From HGM04593 sp045636545 (GTDB taxonomy: Bacteria > Bacteroidota > Bacteroidia > Bacteroidales > Bacteroidaceae), in assembly GCA_045636545.1 (NCBI GenBank), contig JAZTXR010000046.1:1-64000 (forward strand): 64,000 bases of DNA, read 5' to 3'. Below, piece after piece: positions 52,856 to 61,796 of the stretch (position 1 is the first letter of the stretch; each line of letters begins with the position of its first letter). The notes under the pieces were generated by a model. It was given only the letters and a program-made list of their open reading frames with translations. It ran no database searches and was not told the DNA's origin. Position numbers and translations under genes: made by a program.

Positions 52856-54160
52856 TTATGAACGTGTTATCTTTGCGCCAATCAGGTTCAGTCTCTCCTC
52901 AAGGTTCTGGTAGCCCCTGTCAATCTGCTCTATGTTGTCGATGCGGCTCACACCATCGGCGCTCATCGCTGCAATGAGCAGGGCAATGCCGGCCCTGATG
53001 TCGGGCGAGCTCATTGAGCGTGGCTTCAGCGTGAAACGTCTGTCATGCCCGATGACAACGGCGCGGTGCGGGTCGCAGAGGATAATCTGTGCTCCCATGT
53101 CAATGAGCTTGTCAACAAAGAACAGGCGGCTCTCGAACATCTTCTGGTGGATGAGCACGCTGCCTTTCGCCTGTATCGCGGTCACCAGCAACACGCTCAG
53201 AAGGTCGGGTGTTAGACCCGGCCAGGGTGCATCGCTGATGTTCATTATGGAGCCGTCGATGAACGAGTCGATCTCGTAGTGCTCCTGTGCGGGAATGTAT
53301 ATGTCATCGCCTCTCTGCTCGAACTTTATGCCCAGGCGGCGGAAACTCTCGGGTATGATGCCCAGGTTCTCGAACGATACGTTCTTTATGGTCAGCTCGC
53401 TCTGTGTCATTGCTGCCATGCCGATGAAACTGCCCACCTCAATCATGTCGGGCAGTGCGCGGTGTGTGCAGCCGCCAAGCTCCTTCACGCCCTCGATGGT
53501 CAACAGGTTGCTGGCTATGCCCGAAATCCTTGCGCCCATCTTGTTCAGCATCCTGCACAGTTGCTGTATGTATGGCTCACAGGCGGCATTGTAGATGGTT
53601 GTCGTTCCCTCGGCAAGCACGGCTGCCATAATGATGTTTGCGGTACCTGTCACCGAGGCCTCGTCGAGCAGCATGGAGCAGCCCTTGAGCTTCTCTGCCT
53701 GCATGCGGTACACCCTCTTCTCTGTGTCGAAAGAGAACTGTGCGCCAAGCTTCTGCAGGCCTATGATGTGTGTGTCCAGTCGGCGGCGGCCAATCTTGTC
53801 ACCGCCGGGTTCCGACATAGTGGCCTTGCCGTATCGTCCAATGAGCGGTCCAATGAACATTACCGAACCGCGCAGCCTTGAACAGCCGTTTATGTACTCC
53901 TCGCTCTCGATGTAGTCGAGGTTTATGTTGTCGGCCTGGAATGTGAAACAGCCAACACCGTTGCGTGTCACTGAAACGCCCATGTTGATGAGCTGGTTTA
54001 TGAGGTTGTTCACGTCGGCAATGTCGGGGATGTTCTCGATTGTCACCTTCTCGCTCGTGAGCAGGGTGGCGCATATCTCCTGTAGCACCTCGTTCTTTGC
54101 TCCCTGCGGTGTAATCTCGCCGTACAGTTTGTGTCCGCCCTCTATAATGAATGAAGCCAT
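52856..54160 (-). CDS. murA: UDP-N-acetylglucosamine 1-carboxyvinyltransferase with active-site Asp
   Basis: MurA transfers enolpyruvate from PEP to UDP-GlcNAc, the first committed step of peptidoglycan synthesis. The 434-residue EPSP-synthase fold begins IIEGGHKLYGEITPQGAKNEV. The active-site loop reads PGGDKIGRRRLDTH. Asp121 (codon 53798-53800) takes the place of Cys115 of E. coli MurA, the residue alkylated by fosfomycin. Asp in this position is known from Chlamydia and mycobacteria and makes the enzyme insensitive. It lies 8 bp after the DUF4290 gene and 3 bp before rimM. Confidence 0.95.
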   Translation of the reverse strand: MASFIIEGGHKLYGEITPQGAKNEVLQEICATLLTSEKVTIENIPDIADVNNLINQLINMGVSVTRNGVGCFTFQADNINLDYIESEEYINGCSRLRGSVMFIGPLIGRYGKATMSEPGGDKIGRRRLDTHIIGLQKLGAQFSFDTEKRVYRMQAEKLKGCSMLLDEASVTGTANIIMAAVLAEGTTTIYNAACEPYIQQLCRMLNKMGARISGIASNLLTIEGVKELGGCTHRALPDMIEVGSFIGMAAMTQSELTIKNVSFENLGIIPESFRRLGIKFEQRGDDIYIPAQEHYEIDSFIDGSIMNISDAPWPGLTPDLLSVLLVTAIQAKGSVLIHQKMFESRLFFVDKLIDMGAQIILCDPHRAVVIGHDRRFTLKPRSMSSPDIRAGIALLIAAMSADGVSRIDNIEQIDRGYQNLEERLNLIGAKITRS

Positions 54161-54168
54161 AGTCTCCT

Positions 54169-54777
54169 TTAGAATTTGCGTTTGAAGTTCTTCTTGTTGT
54201 TATTGTAGCCTCGCTTGTTGTTATTATAGTTGCGGGCACCGTTGTTCTGGTTAATCCTTATCTCCTTGTCGGCAATGTCAATGGCACCGCCGGTGTAGAA
54301 TTTCAGGTCCTCTATTATTTTCCTGTCCTCGACACCGTCCTTGTTCCAGGCAATGTAGTTCTTCTTCATCTGGGTAAGGAGCAGTTCAATGAAGCAGTCC
54401 CTCTCCTCGCCCTCCTCGAGTGTCATGGCATGTGCTATCATCTCCTCTACAATACGCCCATAGTGTCTGTTCCTAATCTCGCTGTTGCGGTAGGGGATGC
54501 GCTCGGGTGCAACGTGGAACTCCTCGGGTTTAATTACCTCGCAGGGGTAGTCGATATCAAGCTTGAAATCCGACATTATCGCCAGGTGGTCCCAGAGCTT
54601 GCGCTCCTGGTCGGGCAGGTCGGGGAACATGCTGCGCATGATGCGCACGATGGTCTCGGCACATCTCTGGCGTTCCTCTCTGTTCTCGATGGTGAGTGCG
54701 TGGTCCACCATCTTCTGTACCGAGCGTCCGTATTCGGGTAACGGAAGCCTTTTCTGTTTGGTATTGTATTCCATCAT
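54169..54777 (-). CDS. DUF4290 domain protein
   Basis: A 202-residue cytoplasmic protein (start MMEYNTKQKR; the second Met is equally possible). Residues 1-170 match the DUF4290 family (PF14123) found in Bacteroidota, with YGRSVQKMVDHAL, NRHYGRIVEEMI and KFYTGGAIDIADKEI. The last 25 residues are Asn/Lys/Arg-rich (NNNKRGYNNNKKNFKRKF), a likely disordered nucleic-acid-binding tail. Function is not known. Position before murA, conserved in the phylum as far as I recall, suggests a role in division or cell wall. Confidence 0.85.
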   Translation of the reverse strand: MMEYNTKQKRLPLPEYGRSVQKMVDHALTIENREERQRCAETIVRIMRSMFPDLPDQERKLWDHLAIMSDFKLDIDYPCEVIKPEEFHVAPERIPYRNSEIRNRHYGRIVEEMIAHAMTLEEGEERDCFIELLLTQMKKNYIAWNKDGVEDRKIIEDLKFYTGGAIDIADKEIRINQNNGARNYNNNKRGYNNNKKNFKRKF

Positions 54778-54790
54778 AGCGGTATATCGT

Positions 54791-55498
54791 TTAACTGTTC
54801 TTCAATAGTTCCTTGGGTTTGGTTGCAATGAAGTTCTTCAGGTAGAACGGCTCGAAATAGGCTATGTCCTCGAACTGTTCATTGAACCAGGCTCTCTCGG
54901 CAAGCGGCATCATGCTCTTTGCCAGCGCATCGCGGTGTGCGGTGAGGAAGCGGGCATTGGGGTGAGTGATGATTTTGCTGCACTTCTCGGCGCCGTTGCC
55001 AAAGAAGTATATGGGCTGCTTGTCGAGCAGCTCCTTGTAGCTTTCCTCGGTCACCACCTCGGCGTGTGTGGGTCTGACAACGCCCAATGCGCGGTCATAG
55101 ATTGTCGCATAGACCTCGTTGCGGCGTGCATCTATCATGGGGCACAGCAACGCATTCTCTTCAATCTCTTCGCGAAGCAGCACGGGTACGCTCATCACGG
55201 CAGTCGTGGGTATTGCAATGAGCGGGATGTTGCGGCCATAGCACACGCCCTTTGCCGTGGACGATGCAATGCGCAGGCTTGTGTAGGAGCCGGGACCGCT
55301 GCTCAATGCCACGGCGTTGATTTGTGCACCCTGTTCGTCGGCGGTCTTCAAAGCCTCCTCCACAAACGGAGCAAGCACCTTTGCGTGCGACATCTCCTCG
55401 CGGTTGATCCTCTCAAAAAACACGTGGCCGTCCTGGCTCAATGCTACCGAACAGGTTCCTGCCGATGCCTCGATGTGTAGTATTATCGTTGTTCTCAT
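54791..55498 (-). CDS. tsaB: tRNA threonylcarbamoyladenosine biosynthesis protein TsaB
   Basis: TsaB (YeaZ) is the scaffold partner of TsaD in making t6A37 of ANN-decoding tRNAs. The 235-residue protein has the ASKHA-fold opening ILHIEASAGTCSVALS, SGPGSYTSLRIASSTAKGV (about 68-86) and MIDARRNEVYATIY. It heads the nine-gene minus-strand run through phoA and has its own promoter at 55556-55587. Confidence 0.94.
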   Translation of the reverse strand: MRTTIILHIEASAGTCSVALSQDGHVFFERINREEMSHAKVLAPFVEEALKTADEQGAQINAVALSSGPGSYTSLRIASSTAKGVCYGRNIPLIAIPTTAVMSVPVLLREEIEENALLCPMIDARRNEVYATIYDRALGVVRPTHAEVVTEESYKELLDKQPIYFFGNGAEKCSKIITHPNARFLTAHRDALAKSMMPLAERAWFNEQFEDIAYFEPFYLKNFIATKPKELLKNS

Positions 55499-55555
55499 AA
55501 CTCTTCAGTTTTTCTCTGTTTTCCGCAAAATTGGCGCGGATTAGGTAATTAGATG

Positions 55556-55587
55556 CAAAAATACAAATTAATTGTCATTATTGCCAA
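55556..55587 (-). promoter_or_regulatory. promoter of the tsaB-phoA run
   Basis: On the minus strand TTG (complement of 55585-55587), 21 bp, then TATTTTTG (complement of 55556-55563). The ATG is 57 nt downstream. Confidence 0.65.
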
Positions 55588-55667
55588 TAAATAATATTTT
55601 TTAAATAAGTTTAGCGCGTGTGGGGCAAAAAACGGTCTTTCGGGGGCGCATATTCCGATTATTTGAT

Positions 55668-55675
55668 TAATTTTG
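55668..55675 (+). promoter_or_regulatory. -7 element of the yicC operon
   Basis: TAATTTTG, 63 nt before ATG 55739. A TTG start at 55673 that would extend the ORF overlaps it and is rejected. Confidence 0.5.
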
Positions 55676-55738
55676 TCAAAATTGAATGTTTTTAATTATG
55701 CAGGGCGCGTGCCGTTTTGCAATAAATTGATAGAAGAT

Positions 55739-56614
55739 ATGATATATTCAATGACAGGTTATGGAAAATCCGTGACCATTTTCAATGATAGGAAGATTTG
55801 TGTGGAGATACGCTCGCTCAATGGCAAGGCCATGGATTTGTCGACCCGCATTGCGCCGCAGTTCAAAGGGCGCGAGATGGAGATACGCACCCTGCTGACG
55901 GGTGTGCTTGAGCGTGGAAAGGTCGATTTCGCGTTGTGGGTAGAGCAGGGCGAGAAGGCCGATATGCCATCAATAAACCAGGCTGTAGTGCAGGGCTATG
56001 TCGAGCAGATGACCGAACTGTCAAAGAATACCGGCCTGCCTATGCCGCAGAATCTTTTCGAGGTGCTTGTGCGCCTGCCCGAGGTCATTGCCCGCAAGGA
56101 GGTGTATGAGGTTACCGACGAGGAGTGGGCGGTGGTGCTCGATGGCGTGAAGGCTGCGCTTGCCGACCTGGTGGCGTTCCGCAAACAGGAGGGTGAGGCG
56201 CTGGCGGCCAAGTTCAAGAGCAAGATTTCCAACATATCGCAGCTGCTGGCATCGGTGGAGCCTTTTGAAAAGGAGCGCGTGGAGAAAATCCGTGCCCGCA
56301 TAGAGGAGTCGCTCACAAAGCTTGCGGGTGTAGACTATGACCGCAACCGCCTTGAGCAGGAACTGATTTTCTATATTGAAAAACTCGACGTGAACGAGGA
56401 GAAACAGCGCCTTGCGAACCATCTGCAATATTTCCTTGAGACAATGGACGATGAGCAGGGACAGGGTAAGAAGCTCGGTTTCATAGCACAGGAGATGGGG
56501 CGTGAAATCAATACTCTCGGCAGCAAGAGCAACCACGCCGAGATGCAGAAGATTGTGGTCCGCATGAAGGACGAGCTTGAGCAGATAAAGGAGCAGGTAT
56601 TGAATGTAATGTAA
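55739..56614 (+). CDS. yicC: YicC/YloC family endoribonuclease
   Basis: The 291-residue protein starts MIYSMTGYGKS, the family N-terminus. The C-terminal DUF1732 part has GKKLGFIAQEMGREINTLGSKS, the best conserved block. E. coli YicC has been shown to be an endoribonuclease acting on small RNAs. The activity of Bacteroidota members is inferred. It is the first gene of a yicC-gmk-nadD-MORN run, with gmk 6 bp downstream as in many bacteria. Confidence 0.92.
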   Translation: MIYSMTGYGKSVTIFNDRKICVEIRSLNGKAMDLSTRIAPQFKGREMEIRTLLTGVLERGKVDFALWVEQGEKADMPSINQAVVQGYVEQMTELSKNTGLPMPQNLFEVLVRLPEVIARKEVYEVTDEEWAVVLDGVKAALADLVAFRKQEGEALAAKFKSKISNISQLLASVEPFEKERVEKIRARIEESLTKLAGVDYDRNRLEQELIFYIEKLDVNEEKQRLANHLQYFLETMDDEQGQGKKLGFIAQEMGREINTLGSKSNHAEMQKIVVRMKDELEQIKEQVLNVM

Positions 56615-56620
56615 ATAATT

Positions 56621-57187
56621 ATGAATAAAGGTAAGGTCGTTATTTTTTCGGCACCGTCGGGCTCGGGAAAGTCTACGCTGGTGCATTTTCTCATGAAGCA
56701 GGATTCCTCTTTCGGCTTTTCGGTGTCGGCGACGAGCCGCCCGCCGCGTGGCGAGGAGAAACACGGTGTCGACTACTACTTCTTCACTGCCGACGAGTTC
56801 AGGGCACGCATTGCCGCCGATGAGTTCGTGGAGTATGAAGAGGTCTACCCCGGCCGTTTCTATGGCACGCTGAAATCGCAGGTAGAGCAGCAACTCGAAC
56901 GGCAGAACATCCTTTTTGACGTTGATGTCAAGGGGGGCTGCAGCCTCAAGCGCTACTATGGCGAGCGAGCGCTCTTCATCTTTGTACAGGCTCCGTCGGT
57001 GGATATCCTGCGCGAACGCCTTGTCAGTCGTGGCGATACCTCAATGGAGGAGATTGAAAAGCGTGTGGGCAAGGCCGAGTATGAGATGACATTCGCCAAG
57101 TTCGCCGACAGGGTGATTGTCAATGACGACCTCGAAAAGGCAAAGCAGAATTTGATGGACATTGTCAATAAATTTCTGAATGAATAA
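56621..57187 (+). CDS. gmk: guanylate kinase
   Basis: Gmk phosphorylates GMP to GDP. The 188-residue protein has the P-loop SAPSGSGKST (residues 9-18), SRPPRGEEKHGVDYYF with the GMP-binding Arg/Tyr residues, and DVDVKGGCSLKRYYG. Its 3' end overlaps the nadD start by 8 bp. Confidence 0.95.
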   Translation: MNKGKVVIFSAPSGSGKSTLVHFLMKQDSSFGFSVSATSRPPRGEEKHGVDYYFFTADEFRARIAADEFVEYEEVYPGRFYGTLKSQVEQQLERQNILFDVDVKGGCSLKRYYGERALFIFVQAPSVDILRERLVSRGDTSMEEIEKRVGKAEYEMTFAKFADRVIVNDDLEKAKQNLMDIVNKFLNE

Positions 57188-57758
57188 ACGGTGTGTGGCT
57201 ATTTTTGGCGGCAGCTTCGACCCCATACATAACGGGCATCTTGCCCTTGCGGGTGAGGTGCTTGGGCGTGGTCTTGCTACCGAGGTGTGGTTTATGGTGA
57301 CGCCGCAGAATCCTCATAAACAGGGGAGTGCTTTGAGTGACGAGCAACTGCGCCTGCGGATGGTGCAGCTTGCCGTTGAAGGTAGACATGGGATGAAAGC
57401 CTGTGATTTTGAGTTCGCTCTTCCCCGTCCTTCGTACACGCTGCACACTCTCAACGCACTTGTTCAGGCATTCCCTGACAAGAGATTTTCTTTGCTCATC
57501 GGTGCTGACAACTGGGAAAAGTTTGACCGCTGGTACAAAGGTGACGAGATTATCTCCCGCCACAATGTCATTGTCTATCCCCGCGGCAATGAAACTGAAC
57601 CGCCATTGCCTCAGGGTGTGCAGTGGTTGCCGGCAAAGTTGTATGATGTGAGCTCCACAATGGTGCGTGCCGCGGTAAGAGACGGCAAGGGTGTGGCAGA
57701 CTTTGTGCCACAGCCTGTTGCCCGGTTTATAAAAGATAATAAAATGTACGAGAAATGA
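57180..57758 (+). CDS. nadD: nicotinate-nucleotide adenylyltransferase
   Basis: NadD adenylates nicotinate mononucleotide in NAD synthesis, a pathway that feeds NadK at 36473. The 192-residue protein has GGSFDPIHNGHL (HxGH motif) near the start and the C-terminal SSTMVRAAVRDGKGVADFV (ISSTxxR type). It overlaps gmk by 8 bp and the MORN gene by 4 bp, so all are translationally coupled. Confidence 0.95.
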   Translation: MNKRCVAIFGGSFDPIHNGHLALAGEVLGRGLATEVWFMVTPQNPHKQGSALSDEQLRLRMVQLAVEGRHGMKACDFEFALPRPSYTLHTLNALVQAFPDKRFSLLIGADNWEKFDRWYKGDEIISRHNVIVYPRGNETEPPLPQGVQWLPAKLYDVSSTMVRAAVRDGKGVADFVPQPVARFIKDNKMYEK

Positions 57759-58399
57759 GAAATACTCTTTTGGCACTGATGCTTCTTCTTGCCCTGCCGG
57801 TTGTTGCGCAGGAAGAGGTAAAACTCTATGACGAAATGTGCGACCCCTTGCAGGCCGTCTTCTGTGACTACACAAGGGAACATTCGCAGACAAGCTATAT
57901 ATCCAATGCTGCCGGTGAGTACATCGGTACGCTCATTGATTATAAGTTCTATGGTTGGGGGCTTTTTCTTTCATCTGCCGGCATGCAGTCCTATGGTCAA
58001 TATCGCGGTGGCAAGCTACTTTTCGGTCTGCTTATAAACAATGAGGTTGTCCGTGTGGGCAGTGATGAACACTATGTCATGTATGACCTTGAGACTGGTG
58101 AAATTATTCGTCTGCATACTAGAGAGGGTGATGTGCCGCTGGAGTTCCCGCTAACGGCATCGCCCGATGGTGAACCGTCGCCTTATATGTTCAAGAAGGA
58201 AACATACAAGAACGGCGATGTCTATTTCGGTGAGTTCTACAACGGTCGCCGTCACGGATACGGCGTCTATCAGTGGGCGAACGGCGATTTGTGGTATGGC
58301 AACTACCGCGGTGGATACCGCGATGGTTATGGCATGCTTGTGAAGCCCGACCGCCATGTCTATTATGGCAAATGGGTGGGTGATACAAAAGTTGAATGA
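57755..58399 (+). CDS. exported MORN-repeat protein
   Basis: The 214-residue protein has a signal peptide ending at PVVAQ. The C-terminal 65 residues hold MORN repeats: NGDVYFGEFYNGRRHGYGVY, NGDLWYGNYRGGYRDGYGM and a partial third, VYYGKWVGDT. The first 140 residues are not recognised. MORN repeats bind lipid or protein surfaces, so a periplasmic structural role is likely. It is coupled to nadD by overlap (ATGA, 57755-57758). Confidence 0.75.
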   Translation: MRNTLLALMLLLALPVVAQEEVKLYDEMCDPLQAVFCDYTREHSQTSYISNAAGEYIGTLIDYKFYGWGLFLSSAGMQSYGQYRGGKLLFGLLINNEVVRVGSDEHYVMYDLETGEIIRLHTREGDVPLEFPLTASPDGEPSPYMFKKETYKNGDVYFGEFYNGRRHGYGVYQWANGDLWYGNYRGGYRDGYGMLVKPDRHVYYGKWVGDTKVE

Positions 58400-58424
58400 T
58401 AAATAATTTTTAATGGATATTTTT

Positions 58425-59711
58425 ATGAGAAAAAGGATTTTGAAATTGGTTTTGGCGGCTATTCTGCTTTCTGTTATGCCGACGGTCGCACAGGATGAGA
58501 GTGTTGTCACTTTGGCTGGTAATGCTTATGTAACTGCAACTTCAGAGGGTGCCGACTCCAAGAACGTCTTTATCGACGAACAGAATTGTGCCTTGCGTAA
58601 TTGGGACAGCAAGGAGGATGTGGTGAGTTTCTACTTCAAGGCGGAAAAGAGCGGCAAGATGAATGTTGCGCTTCAGGCGAAGGGTCACTCACGCATAGAG
58701 GTGTCAATCTTGGGCAAAAAGAAAAAAGTAAAACTCGACAGCGGTGAATTGTCGCGCGTGGAGCTTGGTACATTCAAGGTCAAGGCCCCCGGCTATGTAA
58801 AAATGGATGTCCGTGGCTTGAAGATAGACAACGGTGCGGATTTCGGTAACGTCTCGGCTGTTCTTGTGGGCGGTGATGTGGCTCCTGTGGTTTGTGTCGC
58901 TCCCGATTTCAGCACTCATTTCGGCCGTCGTGGTCCATCGGTTCACATGGGTTATGCTCTCCCCAAGGAGGATATCGAATGGTTCTACAACGAGGTTGTA
59001 GTGCCCGAGGAGGGTGATATTCCCAGCAGCTATTACATGGCTTGCGGCTTCGGGCAGGGCTATTTTGGAATGCAGAACAATACTCCTTACCCAAGAAGAG
59101 TGCTCTTCTCGGTGTGGAGTCCTTTTGAAACAGACAATCCTGCAGAAATTCCCGATTCTTTGCGGGTGCAACTCGTCAAAAAAGGAGAAAATGTGACGAT
59201 AAATGATTTTGGAAACGAGGGTTCCGGCGGCCAAAGTTTCATGCACTATGACTGGAAACCGGGTGAGCGTTGCCGTTTCCTTATGGGAGTGAAGCCCGAC
59301 GGTGATAACAGTACGGTTTATACAGCCTACTTCTACGATAACCATCAGAACAAATGGGTGCTTGTGGCATCGTGGCGTCGTCCAAAAATCTCAACCTGGT
59401 ATACAAACGCACACTCATTCCTTGAGAACTTCAACCCTGTGATGGGTTACATTAACCGCAAGGCATACTATTGCAACCAGTGGGCACGTACAGCCGATGG
59501 CCGCTGGATTCCTGTGTCACGCGGTCGTTTCACTTGCGATACGACAGGTCACCTCAGACACCGTCTCGACTACACCGGTGGTGTTGAGGGCGAGGGCTTC
59601 TTCCTCTCAATGGGCGGTTTCTTTGATGACTTCATGACATCGGGCACTTGGTTTGAGCGTGAAGGCAATGTATCAGAGGCTCCGGATATTGATTTTTCAA
59701 CACTTGAATAA
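58425..59711 (+). CDS. exported DUF5077-DUF3472 protein
   Basis: A 428-residue protein from ATG 58425, with signal peptide ending at PTVAQ. The N-terminal domain (about 25-150) fits DUF5077, a beta-sandwich found before glycan-related domains. The C-terminal part (about 160-420) fits DUF3472, with FGQGYFGMQ, FSVWSPF and WKPGERCRFLMGV. The role is unknown; a glycan-binding or -processing function is inferred from family company. It lies 25 bp after the MORN gene. A start at 58413 is less likely because it adds residues before the signal. Confidence 0.85.
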   Translation: MRKRILKLVLAAILLSVMPTVAQDESVVTLAGNAYVTATSEGADSKNVFIDEQNCALRNWDSKEDVVSFYFKAEKSGKMNVALQAKGHSRIEVSILGKKKKVKLDSGELSRVELGTFKVKAPGYVKMDVRGLKIDNGADFGNVSAVLVGGDVAPVVCVAPDFSTHFGRRGPSVHMGYALPKEDIEWFYNEVVVPEEGDIPSSYYMACGFGQGYFGMQNNTPYPRRVLFSVWSPFETDNPAEIPDSLRVQLVKKGENVTINDFGNEGSGGQSFMHYDWKPGERCRFLMGVKPDGDNSTVYTAYFYDNHQNKWVLVASWRRPKISTWYTNAHSFLENFNPVMGYINRKAYYCNQWARTADGRWIPVSRGRFTCDTTGHLRHRLDYTGGVEGEGFFLSMGGFFDDFMTSGTWFEREGNVSEAPDIDFSTLE

Positions 59712-59773
59712 GGCTTGTTTTTGCATGTTGGGGCTATGGGCAGCTTGCTGTTATCCAAAAAAAGCCCCGAATA

Positions 59774-59805
59774 TTTGTGAAATAATATTATTGTGACTAT
59801 TTTTG
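59774..59805 (+). promoter_or_regulatory. promoter of the GH109-like gene
   Basis: TTTG (59774-59777), 20 bp, TATTTTTG (59798-59805). The start codon is 101 nt downstream, so the leader is long. No obvious structure was seen in it. Confidence 0.75.
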
Positions 59806-59906
59806 TAGTCACTGAATCAGCGTTGTGTCATGTTGGGGTATTCTCGCGACAAATGGAATGATAAAGACAAAACACAATCAATATTAATTATTAATTAACT
59901 GTAATT

Positions 59907-61580
59907 ATGAATTTGAAGAAATTTTTTGGTGCAGCCCTTGTTGCTGTAATGGCATTCGCCGCTACAACATCACAGGCTCAGTCTCTTTCTCCCTCTACAA
60001 AATGGCATTGGGATAAAGGTACTATCGTAGTTGAGACTCCGGAGCGCCCTGCAGGTCAGGAGCACGTTCTTAATCTTGCTGTTGCTCCAATCAAGACAGT
60101 TCGCGTAGCGTTCGTTGGTCTTGGTATGCGTGGTGACGGTGCAGTTATCCGTTTCTGCCGTATTCCGGGTGTTGAAATCGTTGCTCTTTGCGACTATGAG
60201 TATGAGCGCGCCGAGGAGTGCAACAAGTTCTTGCGCGAGCAGGGCTTGATGCCTGCCGACATCTACAGCGGTGCCGATGGTTACAAGGCTCTCTGTGAGC
60301 GCCCCGACATTGACCTCGTTTACGTAGCTGCCGACTGGAACCACCACTATCCTATTGCAAAGTATGCAATGGAGAACGGCAAGCACACAGCAATCGAGGT
60401 GCCTTCTGCTATGAACCTCGAGCAGTGCTGGAGCCTTATCAACCTCTCTGAGCAGACACGTCTTCACTGCTTCATCCTCGAGAACTGCTGCTATGACGAC
60501 TATGAGATGAATGCTTTGAATATGGCTCAGGATGGCGTGTTCGGTGAGATTATCCGCGCCGAGGGTGCTTACATCCACAGCCTCGAGTGGTTCTGGGATG
60601 CATACTGGAAGGATCCTGCCGACAACGACGTTGACAACCTCCACTGGCGTCTGAAGTATAACAAGGAGAACCGTGGCGACCTCTACGCAACTCACGGCCT
60701 TGGCCCCGTTGCACAGTGCATGAACATTCACCGTGGCGACCGTTTCACAACATTGGTGGCTATGGATACAGATCCTTTCTTCGGTAAGGAGCTTGTAAAG
60801 GAGAAGACCGGCAAGGAGTGCAAGGAGTTCCGCAATGGTGACCACACAACAACTCTTATGCGCACAGCAAAGGGTAAGGTTGTTGAAATCCAGCACAACG
60901 TTATGACTCCACAGCCCTACAACCGTTTGTTCAAGCTTACAGGTACAAAGGGTTACGCTACAAAGTATCCCGAGCAGAAGCTTGCTCTTTCAGGTGAGGC
61001 TCTCAAGGGCACAGGTGCTCCTCAGGTTGATAACTTGAACGCTCACGGTTTCATGAGCGACGAGCAGAAGGATGCCATGATGGCAAAGTACTACCACCCA
61101 ATCCTCAAGAAGTATGTAGAGAAGGGTCGCGACCTCGGTCACGGTGGTATGGACTTCGTTATGGACTCACGTCTTGTTTACTGTCTGCAGAACGGTTTGC
61201 CACTCGATATGGACGTATATGACATGGCAGAGTGGTGCTGCTTGGCAGAGCTCGGTACATTGTCAATGGACAACAACTGCGCTGCCGTTACATTCCCCGA
61301 CTTTACACGTGGTCACTGGAATGAAGTAAAGGGTTACAGCCACGCGTTCGCAGCTCCCGAGGCAGAGGCTGCAACAGAGGCTGAGGCAGAGGCTTACTCT
61401 GCAGCACAGAAGAAGGTGACTGCACAGAAGAACCTTTGGACTCTCTACGATGCGGTTAAGGCTGCAAAGGCTGCCGGCAATGCAAAGGCTGAGGCTGCTG
61501 CGCAGAAGAAGCTCGATGCTGCAAAGGTTTCTGCAAAGAAGGCTATTGCTAAGGAGTTGAAAAAGACTGCCAAGAAGTAA
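59907..61580 (+). CDS. GH109-like Gfo/Idh/MocA oxidoreductase with Ala/Lys-rich C-terminal tail
   Basis: A 557-residue exported protein: signal peptide MNLKKFFGAALVAVMAFAATTSQAQ, then an NAD-binding Rossmann fold, VRVAFVGLGMRGDG (about 69-82). NHHYPIAKYAMENGKH, EVPSAMN and the LGHGGMDFVMDSRLVYCL region resemble GH109 alpha-N-acetylgalactosaminidases, which use NAD transiently. From about residue 481 a 76-residue tail has 27 Ala and 16 Lys, starting Glu-rich and ending KELKKTAKK, and looks helical. Codon choice is unusually uniform, as expected for a highly expressed gene. The family assignment is firm. The exact substrate is not. Confidence 0.88.
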   Translation: MNLKKFFGAALVAVMAFAATTSQAQSLSPSTKWHWDKGTIVVETPERPAGQEHVLNLAVAPIKTVRVAFVGLGMRGDGAVIRFCRIPGVEIVALCDYEYERAEECNKFLREQGLMPADIYSGADGYKALCERPDIDLVYVAADWNHHYPIAKYAMENGKHTAIEVPSAMNLEQCWSLINLSEQTRLHCFILENCCYDDYEMNALNMAQDGVFGEIIRAEGAYIHSLEWFWDAYWKDPADNDVDNLHWRLKYNKENRGDLYATHGLGPVAQCMNIHRGDRFTTLVAMDTDPFFGKELVKEKTGKECKEFRNGDHTTTLMRTAKGKVVEIQHNVMTPQPYNRLFKLTGTKGYATKYPEQKLALSGEALKGTGAPQVDNLNAHGFMSDEQKDAMMAKYYHPILKKYVEKGRDLGHGGMDFVMDSRLVYCLQNGLPLDMDVYDMAEWCCLAELGTLSMDNNCAAVTFPDFTRGHWNEVKGYSHAFAAPEAEAATEAEAEAYSAAQKKVTAQKNLWTLYDAVKAAKAAGNAKAEAAAQKKLDAAKVSAKKAIAKELKKTAKK

Positions 61581-61602
61581 GCATTACTGATTGCTATTAT
61601 AC

Positions 61603-61636
61603 GCGAGGCATCCTTTACGGGGTGCCTCGCTTTTTT
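61603..61636 (+). terminator. intrinsic terminator after the GH109-like gene
   Basis: GCGAGGCATCC (61603-61613), loop TTTACG, GGGTGCCTCGC (61620-61630), then TTTTTT. An 11-bp stem with one G-U pair. Confidence 0.92.
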
Positions 61637-61742
61637 GTTACAAAAAAACAGCAGAAAGGTTGGTTTTGTTTGAAAAATGATAAAAAATTATTGCTGTTTG
61701 ATGTGTTTTTGTTAAAAGTATAGGAAAATGAAAGTTTATTTG

Positions 61743-61750
61743 TATATTTG
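61743..61750 (+). promoter_or_regulatory. -7 element of the aromatic amino acid operon
   Basis: TATATTTG, 46 nt before ATG 61797. No TTG at the expected distance. No leader peptide or attenuator was found in the leader. Confidence 0.6.
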
Positions 61751-61796
61751 CATTTCGCATAATTATATATAATAACGTAAATAAACTATAATAACC

